Assembly (NCBI GenBank): GCA_036768485.1
Contig: JAVLUZ010000164.1
Coordinates: 664,677 to 728,676, forward strand
Direction: 5' to 3'
Origin: Mermis nigrescens
Lineage: Eukaryota; Nematoda; Enoplea; Mermithida; Mermithidae
DNA: 64,000 nt
Part shown: piece by piece, positions 1 to 12,345 of the stretch
Position numbering within the stretch: position 1 is the first letter of the stretch
Layout: the number at the start of each line of letters is the position of its first letter
Program-made: the position numbers and the translations under genes
The notes under the pieces: generated by a model
Told to the model about the DNA's origin: nothing
Databases searched by the model: none
What the model saw: the letters and a program-made list of their open reading frames with translations, nothing else

Positions 1-729
1 TTGGGATTGTGAATTATCGAGGATGTAAAAGGAGGGGACTAGGAAAAATCTCCCTATGTTATATGCCAAAAATCGCAAAATACGTTAAAAATCAGACTTT
101 CTCTAGACAATGCAAAAAATCGAAGTATATTCTGCGGTCTCTGGAAAAACGTATTATTTTAAAATAATTTTCTCTGATTGACATAATATCTTAAAAGCAT
201 ATTACGTAATGCAACTTTTTGCAGACTTCATTCAACTTTGAGTTGCTTAATAATGTGACTGAAAGTTCAATGCTGTTAACAAACCATAATTAAGTTGTTC
301 GTATTTCATTATAACTAAGCATGTCACTTAGCAGACACAGCCATTCTAAGTGTCAAAGTGCAAGCAATATTCAAATTACTAAAAAATTGATTGAAAAAAG
401 CAGCGAATTAGCAATGCAGTAGCTAAGCGAATTGAATGAAATAGTACATATCGATGCATTCAAGACAATCGATGATATTGTTGGTTCAAAGCAGTAGGAA
501 ACACGGAAGCTGACGTGCAACAGACCTTATGTAGATACTCTTTTACATATGTCTAAAACAATTGTTTACTAAACTTTTACATTTTTCAAAGGCCGCAGAA
601 TATACTTCGATTTTTTGCATTGTTCAGAGAAAGTCTGATTTTTAACATATTTTGCGATTTTTGGCATATAACATAGGGAGATTTTTCCTAGTCCCCTCCT
701 TTTACATCCTCGATAATTCACAATCCCAA
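1..729. mobile_element. TIR/foldback MITE with 137-bp inverted ends
   Basis: The first 137 bases are repeated in inverted orientation at 593-729 with about three mismatches. The outer ends read TTGGGATTGTGAATTATCG and its complement. The 455-bp centre has no coding capacity. This is a non-autonomous DNA element or foldback; the superfamily is unknown because the left flank, and any target duplication, lies outside the window. The high arm identity suggests a fairly recent insertion or arm conversion. Confidence 0.85.
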
Positions 730-959
730 GTATATTCCCCTTTTTTGTTCCATCGGAGCATTTTTCTTTGCTAGTACCCTACTTTTAATTAGCAAGATTT
801 GGAAATACAATACTAGATTTCATTTACTGTGCGGTTCTTCTAATAATTGAATGGTTTAAACTTTACAAAGCTACTAGCTGTAGAAGAAACAAACATTCTG
901 ATTATTAATTCTTATGTTACGTAGAACATCCTGTAAAGAAATATGCTTCCAAAACTTTC

Positions 960-2160
960 TAGAGCTAAACTCAATTTACATTTTAAACTTTACACAAGAG
1001 TGTAAAGAATTTTAGTGGGATTAATAATTTCGATATTGCTCTGATATAACGATCAGCATTTATTAAGAAATGATTCCTCTATAATGTTCTAAGAACAAAT
1101 TAACATTAGGTGTTAATCACTTTACACTACTCTTCATGCGCCCCTAGCAAACGTGTCACATCTGTTTCCATATATATTTTACGACTTTAGGGAAAAAATA
1201 AGTTACCGTGAGGCTCTAGAATGAAGCTTATTATATAGTGTAAACTTTAGACTAGCAACGAGTGTAAAGAAGATTTTAGTCGGATTTGTAAATTCGATAT
1301 TACTCGGATATTACGATCAACATTCATGAAAAAATTACGTCTCCATAACGGTTTAATGACAAATAGACACAGATGTAAACCACTTTACATCACTGTTGAG
1401 TGTAAACAAACGCGCCCAGCTGACGTCCCTTATTTGATTCCATGTAAATTTTCAGATTTCGGCAAAAAATTCAGGTTTTCGCAAAGCTCTAGAACGAAGA
1501 TTAATTAGCAGTGTAAACTTTACACAACCGCCTAGTGTAAAGAGGATTTTATTCCGATTTGTAAATCTGATATTACTCGGATATTATTATCAACATTTAT
1601 GAAAAAATTGCATGTCTACAATGGTCTGAGGACAAATAAACAATGAGTGTAAACTACTTTACATCACTGTTGGATGTAAACAAACGCGCATACGTGACGT
1701 CTCACATTTGATTTTTTGAAAATTTCTAGACTCCAAGAAAAAATTAGGTCTCTGGAATGCTCAAAAACGAAGATAAATACATATGTAGTGTAAACTTCAT
1801 GTAAACACCTAGTGTAAAGAAGATTTTGGTCAGATTCGTAATTTTGATATTGTTCCGATATTACGATAAATATTTATGAAAAAAATTAAGTCTCCATAAT
1901 GTTCTATGGGCAAACTAACAATAGGTGTAAACCACTTTACAACACTGTAGAGTGTAAACATACGCGCCAGACTGGCATATCAAATTTGGTTCCTGGTCCA
2001 TTTCTAGATTTGATAATCGTGTCCCTAACTCATAACCAGAGAAGCAGGCAGAAAAAACAAGACAGAAACGTATTTTAAACACCAAAATTTTGACTTTACA
2101 CTCGCTAAATAATAATGTATAGACAATTTGCTTTGACATGCACCCGATATAAAGCACTTT
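960..2160. repeat. Degenerate ~270-bp tandem array rich in GTGTAAA/TTTACAC
   Basis: Four diverged units can be aligned by a landmark resembling CGATATTACTCGGATATTACG at about 1030, 1294, 1569 and 1847, giving periods of 264, 275 and 278 bp. Every unit also carries several copies of GTGTAAA or its complement TTTACAC, often paired as GTGTAAACTTTACAC-like palindromes. No reading frame survives across units. It could be a satellite-like array or the internal repeats of a large element. Confidence 0.7.
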
Positions 2161-3070
2161 ATTTTTATTCTATTGGACTTATCCCGACTTCTGGACGGAG
2201 AAAGTGGCAAACAAAAAACGCAACAAAAACGTATTTTACATCATTTAGAACAATGTAAACTTTAAAATTCCGTACCGAACTCCCCATTGAGTTTAAAGAA
2301 ATTCGGTTTGGTACAATTTGTAGCTTTTAAATCGTAGTACATTCCTGTGTGCCAAAATTTTCTTGCAATATTATTTGGTATGATTTATTAATCAAAATCC
2401 GAGAAAAACGTGTTTTTTCGCCCATTTTTTACCTCTGATTTCGAACTTTACACCCCCATAAATAACTCAATATTCCGTTTTTTTGAATGCGGTTTGCTGC
2501 GATGTGTAGCCCCTGAGAGGCACTTTATTACTGCTGTAGTCAATTTACCCTGACTCATAAGCGGAAAAATTTGGTTTAGTTAAAATCCGTTTTTTACACC
2601 ATCCACTAGAGTGTAAACTTTAAACCCCAGGATTTGACTCACCATAGAGCGTAGAAGACTTTGCTTTATATGCAGAATGTAGCCCTTGATCCGCTCTACA
2701 TTTCTGTCAGAAAACAGTTTAAAAAACTCATAACCGGAGTTAGTATCAGACATAAGCAGGCTGAAAACCCGACCAAAAAGTGCTTTCCCCCAGATTTTCG
2801 CACTCTTTACACTGCCATTCGAGATCTGATTCGAATTTCAAAAAACAAAAAATGGTCATCTGTAGAATTCATCCCTCTATAATCCTATGCTGTTCAATTG
2901 TTCGAGTCATCAATACTCAGTTGTCCACATGCCGTGATAAAAAGGTCCCAAAATTTGTCCTATGTTATAACGTTACACAAAAACTTTACACCTTCTTTAC
3001 ACAGTGTTTTGAGTTTCAAGAAAAACAAAAAAACACGGACAGCGAATTTGCACTTTCCAGAAGTGTCCCG
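2161..3070. repeat. Diverged continuation of the GTGTAAA-rich array
   Basis: The GTGTAAA/TTTACAC words continue here at lower density (near 2254, 2611, 2805 and 2970-3000) but the unit structure is no longer clear. Short open frames in this stretch overlap on both strands and have no recognisable domain. I treat it as a decayed flank of the tandem array. Confidence 0.4.
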
Positions 3071-3977
3071 TTATAGCTGTAGGGGGTGCACAGGTGTTAG
3101 GGGTACCCAAGTATATTATAGGTACGCGCTAACGCGCTACCTATGATTTAAGTAAGTAGCTGCCATGAAGGAAAACCTTAAATTCGTTAAATCTAAAATG
3201 AAAAAATCGAGTAAACCGAGACCACGAAGGTTATCAGCGTTGGCTTTAGTTTGTTAAGACGAACTCTGAATGGGAATTAATCAATAAAGTACATAATATT
3301 TTGTACTTCTAAGCCCACTCAGACGTGCTCTTGAGAAGTTTGGGGAACCCTTCCTTGAATGGCGGATGGCTGACCTCCAGCACAATGCTAATGACCCCAA
3401 AATATTCAGTTTTCTGGAAAACCTCGATTTTTCCAACGCTTTGCTCCAAACAGCCATTTTTGACCATGCATTTCGTTCAACTCAGTTAAATTTTTCATGC
3501 TTTCATGTTAAGAAAGCACATCGCCAAAAACATCAAAAAATAGTCTACGATACATAGTCCTTCATTTCAAAGACAGAAAGCATTTTAGAAAAAATTTTGA
3601 GGCTAACCCCTTGTTAGTCCAATACTATACATGAAGTCATTCGATCTAAATTTCGCACTTTTTGTAAATCATCTTTGTACAGTTTTTAGACCAAATTTCA
3701 GCTAATAACAACCTTGCCTGTCAACTTATTAGTTTACTGATTAGTTTAAATGAAAGAAGCTTAATGAAAAAGACACACAATAATGATAGAAGCATTTCAA
3801 ACAACAACAAAAACTGCGCCAATAATATAACGGTCCTCATTCAGTGTAAACTTTTATTCTCCAAGTCAAGATAGTATACGAACAGACGTAGCGTGAATAA
3901 CAGAACCAGGACCTAATAACGAAGCCAACAAGTTCAATATAAAATCTGCCAAAAATACGAACTTTCGAAAGAATAGC
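3071..3977. other. Intergenic, nothing recognised
   Basis: AT-rich sequence without a supported gene. It holds an imperfect small palindrome at about 3119-3144 (TAGGTA...TACCTA around GCGC words). Short open frames here have no domain signature. Confidence 0.4.
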
Positions 3978-4214
3978 CATGGGAGGGCGGCACCTAAATT
4001 CTGGGGGTACAAGATGTTTCAAAGGTCAAAAAAGGGCCTTTAAAATAGTGGTATGACTAGAAAAACACCATTTTTCAACGTTTCGCATCGAGCACTATCC
4101 ACTGGCATCAAAAAACGAAAAAATTTAAAAATTGAATTCTAAGGGGGTATTTTGGTTTCTGGGAAGGAGGTATTTTTGGTTTCTGAGGGGTGCATACCCC
4201 CAACCCCCACGCCC
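3978..4214 (-). mobile_element. Repeat family A copy (short non-autonomous element)
   Basis: Family A runs from a GGTGCATACCCC/CACGCCCAGG end to a GGGCGGCACC end and contains a conserved core about a 'TATCCACTGGCATCA' block. Other copies are near 18345-18995, 51515-51745, 57573-57870 and 58561-58955. Its two ends share a degenerate inverted repeat starting CATA. No coding potential. This copy is diverged. Confidence 0.6.
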
Positions 4215-5790
4215 AGGTGTGCTCGTAGTTCTAATGACAAGGCTTATGAAGAACGAATGTAAACTAGCACGTCCTTCACTTTTTAAACCTATCAAATAAA
4301 TAATTTATTGAATAATGACATTAAATTATTTTATAATAGCACTTTCTGTTCTTCGTATCAATTTATTGAATGCGTCAAACTATTTTTTCGTAACACTACA
4401 CTAGTATTACTTTTTGTCCATTGACAGCGTGAATTTCTCATTTTATTTGAAAAAGGACCATATTCACTGTTGCAAAAGGCATGATCTTATGCTAAGAGTT
4501 TTCTACATCACTGTTGCTATAGCTTATGCTACCGAAAAAATTTGTAGGGCTCCATATGTGCAAGATTCGAAAAAAAGATTTCTTGATGGATGGACTTGAT
4601 GTTGCTCGCGATTATGCTAAAGACGTCAAAATTTGATGGATCAGCCAGCTCATTAGAGTGAGTTTATTAAAATGAGACACTTCTAGCATTCAGTAGAATG
4701 CGAGTCCTAAATCAAGATGGATACAGCTGGAGATATTGCCATTAATACCTCTAGTATTAAGAAATATTATAATTCTAAAATATAATACGATCGAGACAAT
4801 TAAAATTTTTCAACAGAACGACTGATGAACTAAGGAAGTTGAATGTTCAAGACGAGACTCTTTTGCCTAGACTCACTTCTGAGGAGAATTAAACAAATAA
4901 ATAGAGCGAACCAATTTTCATCCCGGTCCCGGCTACATTGTGAACCGTTAGAGCAACTGAAAGAACTATGTGAAAAATAAAACAAGAGTAAAAACAACGC
5001 GAGATGAAACGATGGGAAACCGAAGTGAAATCGGGAGGCAAACGATCAAAATTCACATCATATGTTATCAGACATCAAAGGCATATTCATTTGAGTCGGT
5101 TCGAAGTCGGCCTTTGACATGTCCAGAATGATAAATAACATGGTAAACAAATGGATTTTCTGAATAATTTTTGAAAATAACCTTCATATGGCACATAAAA
5201 GCATGTTATCATATTATTTTGTTACGCACAAAAAAGGCACGTTCGCAAAGCACTTTAAAACATTACTATACCTAGTTATCAAATGTTAAATAAATTAACA
5301 AGACACAACAACCCGCCCAATCGGTAGCAAAGCTTTTCACAAAACGCCAACAAGATCACTACAATGCCTTGTTTTCCATACCACACATGACATAGGTAGG
5401 GGTGAGAGGAGTATTACCCCTGCTGCTGCGAAATTTTTAATTTTTTTGTGAGAATTCAACTCAGTTACCCAAATGTCCAATTAACCTGGTCAATTTACCG
5501 TGGAAATATTAATTTATTCGTTCTTGCACTTACTGCCAATTATATGCCACATCGGTACATTTTCAGATAAACAACGATCAAAAACATGCATTTTTCGACG
5601 AAATGCATTTTAAATCGAATTGATCTATATTATGACATTAAAAATGACATTTTAAATGCTTAAATAGACAACAATATAACTATATTATCTAGTAAAAACG
5701 CTTATTGTTTTGACTGCCGTTTACTTCGAGACCGTTTCTGAATTTAACCCCCGCCCTATGGCCACCCCTACCTTGCCCATCTTTGTTCCA
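4215..5790. other. Intergenic, nothing recognised
   Basis: AT-rich sequence. I see no exon-like open frame with a familiar domain and no obvious repeat in it, apart from short homopolymer runs. Confidence 0.4.
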
Positions 5791-6255
5791 GGGTGAGACG
5801 ACATTAGAAAGCACGACATTAGAGCGCCGACATTAGATCGCCGACATTAGAGCGCCGACATTAGAGCGCGCGACACTGGAGCGCAGCGACACTAGAGCCG
5901 CAAGCGACACTAGAGCGCGCGACACTGGAGCGCAGCGACACTAGAGCGCAGCGACACTAGAGCGCGCGACATTTGAGCGCAGCCATGATAGATGTTTTTC
6001 ACGTAACTTTACAAAACTTTTATGCTGATTAATGAAAGCATTCGCCGGCTAAAGCTTCAAGGACAAAACGAGCATGCCTTTGAAAAAGTCCTACTGTAAT
6101 CTTACACTTGAGACTATTTGCAACGATTCATATAGTACTTCCCGATTCAGAATTGGATACGCTTTCTATTATAATGGGGCAAAGTTAACTACCTACGCAT
6201 GAATATCTCGGTATCAGGTAGTGATAAATGCATGCGGTTTCTTTTGTTTTGTAAA

Positions 6256-6375
6256 GCAATTTTTAAGCTTTTCTGCACTATTCTGACTGCTCCTAATTGA
6301 CTTTTGATACGCTTTTAAACGCATTTTTAAGCTTTTCTGTACTGTTCTGGCTGCTCCTAAGTGACTTTTGATGTG
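6256..6375. repeat. Tandem duplication, ~63-bp period, two copies
   Basis: A segment beginning ATTTTTAAGCTTTTCTG and ending CTTTTGAT is present twice in a row, offset by about 63 bp, with a few mismatches. It lies inside the foldback element. Confidence 0.65.
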
Positions 6376-7400
6376 AAATTTTTTTGAAAAATTTTTGACA
6401 TAACTTGTTTGTCACAGAAGTTATCAAAAATGCATTTTGCCTTTTAATCTGCACTTAAAATGCCAAAGCATCGCATACATGTAGTAGGAGATAAATTTAC
6501 ACTTCTGGCAGAGCTGTAAAATGGTCACGTATACAAAATTCGCTGAAGGGCGCGAAGCGCCCAAGATATATACTTAAGGGTTCAGGGGACGCGCTGAAGG
6601 ACCGCTTGACGGGGTCTGACGTGGAGCAGCAGAAAATTTTGAGTTATTAAACTTTTTAAGAAACAAGGTAACGACAAAAAATTAAGGATTTTAAGTCAAC
6701 TAAAATTTGAATTTGAATTTACATAAGTCACCTCACCAACATTTTATTTAATGATTAGCAAACTTCCATTCCATCCACCAAGTATGACCCTCACATTCAG
6801 GCTTTTTTCTGCACGGGTTCCTGTGCACCGGTGCACAAATTCCGAAAAATTTTTTCACCGAGAAAATTTTTGTGCACTCTATTTTTTGCTGAAATTCTAC
6901 CAGCCTGATTTTCATCCCAAAACAAGTCTCTATGATTTTTTTGAACTCCAAGTCATTTTTATGCAGAAAAGACATTCTATCTAGCTGTTATTAAATTTTC
7001 TGCACAACAAAATTCTAAAGCCAGGCAGCTTTTTTGAAACAGAATTCAGCTGCTGCCTTAAAACAGCACAGTTCTAAAAAATCTTGCGTCTGGCAATTTT
7101 TTCAAAGGTGCTAGATGGAAATATACAATCAGTAATGCAATTCGCAGTGAAGAAAAAGATCACTTGACGTTGCATTTCTTACAAAATTAAGCATGGTGTA
7201 TTGCACATTCTGCACAGACCTTGTGTATAAACGTGAGCACGGGAGGACCAAAAAATCATAACAGAACCAAAAAATGACTTCTTATTCTCAGAAAAGGATC
7301 TGATATTTTCTGATCAAGATTTTTCTATCTCAATTCTACTTATAACTGAAAAATGAAAAAAGAACGGAAGAAAATAAACGCTATAGATTAATTTAAAGCG

Positions 7401-7441
7401 TTTTCTTTCTTTCGTTCTTTCTTTCTTTCTTTCTTTCTTTC
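7401..7441. repeat. (CTTT)n microsatellite
   Basis: About ten CTTT units with one CGTT interruption. Confidence 0.95.
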
Positions 7442-7639
7442 TCATTTTCTCTGTTTATCTCGCATTTTTCAAATTTTGGTCTCAATGGGGCCCCTTAAAT
7501 CCGCAAGTGCATATACGCTCTGATGTCAGCACTCTAATGTCACGCGCTCTAATGTCGCGCGCTCTAATGTCCCGCGCTCTAATGTCGGCGCTCTAATGTC
7601 TTGCGCTCTAATGTCTGCGTACCTTGTCCCAGACGATAC

Positions 7640-9100
7640 TCTTAAAGACGACTCACGTAAAGTGCTAAAGTAATCAGCATGATTCTCCTTCAATCGGATC
7701 GCTTATCAACGATTGTGCCACAAAAAATTTCTCAGCGACGTCCATCGATCGCTATCCCGATATAAATAAGTCATTGACCGATTTAGAGATGAGTGCAAAG
7801 TTTCGTTTTCATATTCAAATAAATACAACGCTGTTCCCCACACAAAAGCGGAAAACCACGGAAAAACATCATACGAAGGTTTCGGTATCGGGAAATATTT
7901 AAAAAATACTTGCACCGTAGCAAAAACTATTCTCGAAAGTAGGTATAAATTGACCTGAAAAAAATAAGGTGAAATTTAAAAGTGCCTTTTTGGGCTCAAA
8001 AATGGTGGATACGCGTCAGAAACATCGTTCTTAAGCGTTTCTAAGGATGCCCTAGCATAAAAAATTGAAAAATAATTTAAAAAATTAAAAAAATCTGAAT
8101 AAATTGAAGATAATGTAGTCAAAAAGGATTGATACTTTTAATCAGACAGCTAAAAATGCTTAAAACAGCACTTTTTCTAAGAATTTTCAAAAACTTTGGA
8201 AAATCGCGAATTCGGGGCAAGGTGACAAAACGACAAAATGGCGATACAAAAGAAGGCGACATGAAAATTACGCGGGATGTTATGGATAACCTCAAAATTT
8301 AAATCAATATACTATCTAACACAGATGCACATGATTTAATTAGTCTTTCTTTTCAGGATCTATTTATTAGCATCCGCCATCTTAAATTTAAATGAGAAAA
8401 ACTTTTTGTCGGAACGAAAGGAAAATATGTCGACAATCCTAATTTGTCTATTACTATATAAAAAATATTCGTATTTACGTCGATCTAACATAGACGCACA
8501 CGGTCAGGGTGGCCAGCGAGGAGTGTGTTCTAGGCGAATCAGGTCGAAATTGCTTGAAAATAAACTATTTAGGGCGGCTTAATACCCCTCAAACGCCTTC
8601 CTATTTACACGTATGTTACCTGAGAGTACTTAATGATATGCTCGAGGAAGATCACGATAAAGTTTTCGCCTGGTGCATCTACATAAATGTCTGTCGAAAT
8701 ATAAAAATGGCCAAGCGAATAAAATATTGTACATAAAAACTTATGCACAGTATTATAATGCCTCGGACATTGATTAATTTAGTTTTTGCGGCATTTTATT
8801 ATGGCAATATTAGTCATGCATGCTCACCGTCCAAGGCTGCAGAGTCCAAAGCGCGGTGTTAATGTGCATTTAAAGAGCATAGTTATGTATCTTATGTTAA
8901 ATTGTCATTTTAAGTGTTTCCCTTTCGCAATAGTTGTCCAGGACGTATACTCGTACACAGAGTCTGAAAGAATTGATAACTTCTAAATGTTATAAGTAGG
9001 TACTTTTAGGAAATTTGTAGGCAATTCGTTTAGAGCGTAAAAGCAACAGTTTTGCATCATGTAAGCATACATGTACAGCACGAGAATTCTGGAGGGTAAA
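7640..9100. other. Intergenic with a family J repeat copy at about 7955-8240
   Basis: Family J is recognised by a core reading GTGCCTTTT...GCTC/AAAAA, then a GGATACGCGTCAGAAAC-like block and an ACGTTTCTAAGGATG-like block. It recurs at 9095-9400 and, inverted, near 19020-19345, 48040-48420 and 54880-55050. The rest of the stretch has no supported gene. Confidence 0.45.
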
Positions 9101-9400
9101 GCCCAAAAATTTTTAAAAAGTGCCTTTTGTGCTAAAAACGATGGGTACACGTCAAAAACACTGTTTGTTCTTGACGTTTCAAAGAATGCTCATACTTTCT
9201 AAAACATAAAAACAAAAAATTTAGAAAAAAACGAAAAAAATGGAGTAAATTGAACAAAATATACTTAAAAAATTAGTATATGGCGCAAAACGCCGAAAAT
9301 TTGTGACTTCTGAGCCAAAAATGAGCTAAAAACGCTTAGAGGGACACACTTTTTACAATTTCTAAGAAAAACCAACGATTCTGGGAGATCGCCGCAGCCA
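9095..9400 (+). repeat. Repeat family J copy
   Basis: Aligns with 7955-8240 through the AAAAAGTGCCTTTTGTGCT block, the GGGTACACGTCAAAAACA block and a following A-rich stretch. Non-coding, boundaries uncertain. Confidence 0.5.
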
Positions 9401-10439
9401 TTTAGCGGGGGGGGTCAAATAGAAGCCATTCTGAGACTGCGAGGAATCAACCACCCAAGAACACGTATGCAAGTAACGCTACTGATTTAAGCAATATCCT
9501 ACCCCGCGTATAGGATGGCGAATGATCCGAAAGGCGTGTGGAAAACAGTTCGCGATTCTGGCCTGAAGAAATGTATTTTCATGTGATTTCTAGGTAATGT
9601 ACCTAATAAAGCCAACTCACTGTGATAAAAATCACGGACTTGACCCATACCTAACCACAGATTCTCGATTGTACCCCCTCCCTAACCACTTTGATCCTGC
9701 GCATCTATCCTCGGCAGCGATACCCCATACCCCAATGTGCATGTGTATTAAGAGCATATCTTCAGAACGTAAACGGCGACGACGTCAGTATATACATGCG
9801 TTTCCATATCTGTATTATACACGACATTTTCGGCTGACTTTCATTCAAGATTGATCTTCCAATTACTTGACCCCTCTCTTGGTCAGACTTGCGCCTTCAA
9901 AAACCAATATCTCCCCATGTACAAAATTTCAGAATGCCTTTAAGCCTAAACAAGAGAGAGAGCGCGCACAAGCGATAAAAAATCACCATTGTTCCTTAGA
10001 GCCTTATGTTTTCTCTGTCTCTCTCACTGTTATTTTCCATGGTTAGATTTTGCTCAAAAACATCATTTGGCTTAACTCATCATTTCCAAGATTGCGAAGA
10101 TATGTCTTTTAAGATTTACTATATAACAATTACCTGCTGCATACGTAATGCTTTGGATCGTACCGATATTATAAAAGTTAGACGAACCTGCATATTGACA
10201 GTATTCCGCTCGCCAAAGAAAAGATAGCCAGAAATAAAACCGGCCAGCAATGTATTAATTCTCTTGGATCCTCCTTGGACATTATTCAAAATAGTTGTGA
10301 TTAATTTGTACGCAAAAGTTAGGCAAGAAAGATTTCTGGCATGAGTAAAAACCAGTCTAGTGACGATACGCAATTTTTTGGACAAGCTAAAGAAAGAACA
10401 TCGAAGCAGTCTTGCATCGTTCAGAATAAAAATTAAGTT

Positions 10440-10440
<1 letters not shown>
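9401..10440. other. Intergenic, nothing recognised
   Basis: No exon or repeat that I can support. The open frames on both strands lack domains. Confidence 0.4.

Positions 10441-10490
<50 letters not shown>
10441..10490. repeat. (CA)n microsatellite
   Basis: About 25 uninterrupted CA dinucleotides. Open frames through it (Thr-His or Val-Cys runs) are artefacts of the repeat. Confidence 0.97.
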
Positions 10491-10491
<1 letters not shown>

Positions 10492-10764
10492 CACAAACGC
10501 TATCTACGCAACTACGAACTAGATAAAATTATAAAAATAATCAAACATTGTATAACAATAAAATATACAATATAATACAAAACACTAATCAATTAAGTTA
10601 AAATTGAAAAAAACAGAAAATTGCATCGCCTTCATACTGCTATTTATTTGTTTAAAAAGTCAGAAACATGTGTGTATTTACACTCTACAATCAGACAGGC
10701 AATGCAAATTAAAAAATTTAAGAATTAACGATATGGATATATGAGCATACATATACATACGACC

Positions 10765-11060
10765 ACTGTTTTTTTGTACGAGACAAAGATTTTGAGGCTC
10801 GTACAAAGATTTTCGGAGCCATCTTTGTACAATGTACAAAGACTTTTTGGGGCGAAGTAATAGTAATTTTAACACTTTTTTGAGTATTTCTTAGCAAAAT
10901 TTCAAGAATTTTAGGCGCTTCGCGCCGAATATCATAATTACATTGTATTTAGCTCCAAGCGCTGGCATTGAAAACTACAAAATCTATCTTTAAGCATCTT
11001 TGTACAGATTTAAGCATCTTTTACATCTATTTCTACTGTTTTATAAAGATTTTATGCCGG
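10765..11060. repeat. Repeat family I copy with GGCGC hairpin
   Basis: The segment around ACAAAGACTTTTTGGGG, AGTATTT..TTAGCA, the palindrome GGCGCTTCGCGCC at 10914-10926 and TAGCTCCAAGCGC recurs at 52735-52990. The repeated CTTTGTAC/GTACAAAG words link it to family B. Non-coding. Confidence 0.6.
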
Positions 11061-11404
11061 AAAAAGAACTATTAAACAACGTTGCACTATTTTCTGCCGT
11101 TTGAGGATAAAATTGACTCTTTTATCTTAGCGTTGCATTAAATTCATAAGCAAATTGGTGTCTATTATGAGATTCACTCAGCACATTGCAATCGCTTTAT
11201 TATTTATAATTGTGTGACACAAGTTATTTTAACTTACTGAGTCGAATATTATGTGTAATTTCAACCTAAGACTCATGAAAATTTTGGCGTTTCGGGTCGA
11301 ACTAATATAACCAGCTGAATTTAGGACAAAGTTGCACCTTTTGCGAAGCGTGCGGGTCACGGATAACAATCTAGTAGTATGTAAAAATGTGTACATTCAA
11401 TAGC

Positions 11405-11505
11405 ATATCTATACATTATATGTCCAAAAAATTTTCGCTCGTACAAAGACTTTTCCGGAGATCTTTGTACGTGTACAAAGAAGCTCGTACAAAAAAACAG
11501 TGCAT
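11405..11505. repeat. Family B-like terminal fragment
   Basis: Contains GTACAAAGACTTTTCCGG, ATCTTTGTACGTGTACAAAG and ends in GTACAAAAAAACAGTG. These match the GTACAAAG-rich terminus of family B elements. Confidence 0.5.
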
Positions 11506-11549
11506 ACGACAACATTTTATTATAAACAACAGGGTGACCAACACCCATA

Positions 11550-12345
11550 GGCGTAGCCAGGGGCATTAGGGCACATGCCCCCGAAATTTTTTCAGAAATA
11601 TTGTTGATTTTTCTGTTGCAATAATGTGTCGAGAGAACTGAGTTAAAAAGGCAACAACGTCAAAATTTTCCGGCGCTTCGCGCCGAGTCATTATTTTCAT
11701 TGTTATATAGATCTAATGAATTAAAAACTTTGAATCAACTAAAATAATCCAGCACTTCACATCACTTTAGTAATTTAATGCACTATTTGTTCGTTCATTG
11801 AAACTGCGCATGCTTGTTGAGCATAATAGTAAAAGTGCGAAAATGATTGCACACCAGTTTGTCTATTTTCTGCTTTATTTGTCTTTTGTGCACCAGTTTG
11901 TCTATTCTTTGCTTTGTTTGTCTTTACAAGGACACATAATCCTATTTTAAATGAAAGGAATGGCCAAATTTTCTTATGCTTTTGCGCATTTCCTGTTTTC
12001 TGAACTGCATCTTGTAAATAAGAAGGCCACAAATGGGCCTGAAAACGGTAACAACAAAATTTTCATTGACACATTTTTCTATATCTTATTGGCAGCGACC
12101 CGTTGCTGCGCTATGTAATTAGCAGAGGTCCAAAAACGCATTTCAGCTCAGAAGTTTTGTGCAATGCAGAAGTTCATCAATTTTAAGTGTTTTTGGGCTT
12201 GCTTGATTCAGAACCGAGATTTGGCCGATTTTGTGAAAATTTTAACGTTACTATTTAAGATTAAAATGCTTTTTTACAAAATTTTCCAGGACTCTGCCCG
12301 GACCCCGCTGGGAACGCTTGAGCGCGCCATCCCGGACCCCCGCAC
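11550..12345 (+). mobile_element. Repeat family C copy (non-autonomous)
   Basis: Begins GGCGTAGCCAGGGGC...ACATGCCCCCG, carries the palindrome CGGCGCTTCGCGCCG at 11671-11685 and ends with GGACCCCGCTGGGAACGC...GCGCGCCATC. A second long copy at 23956-24590 shares both ends and the internal order; shorter copies lie near 46592-46985, 44105-44160 and 51868-52110. It is 600-800 bp with no coding frame. Confidence 0.6.

Larger units (their letters stand above)
5791..7630. mobile_element. Foldback (FB-like) element with tandem-repeat inverted ends
   Basis: The left end (5799-5983) is about a dozen tandem copies of a 14-17 bp unit close to GCGCCGACATTAGA, drifting to GCGCAGCGACACTAGA inward. The right end (about 7520-7619) is the same unit inverted, six copies of a form close to GCGCTCTAATGTC. 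The outermost bases, GGGTGAGACG and CTTGTCCC, also form a weak inverted match. This is the architecture of FB/foldback elements known from flies, in which the inverted termini are built of short tandem repeats. No transposase frame is visible in the centre, and I see no clear target duplication. Confidence 0.65.

Noticed and set aside
6748..6984. Complementary open frames on both strands
   Set aside because: No known domain, and they lie inside the foldback element.
10119..10575. Open frames through the CA repeat on both strands
   Set aside because: They consist of Val-Cys or Thr-His runs forced by the dinucleotide repeat and have no other protein signature.
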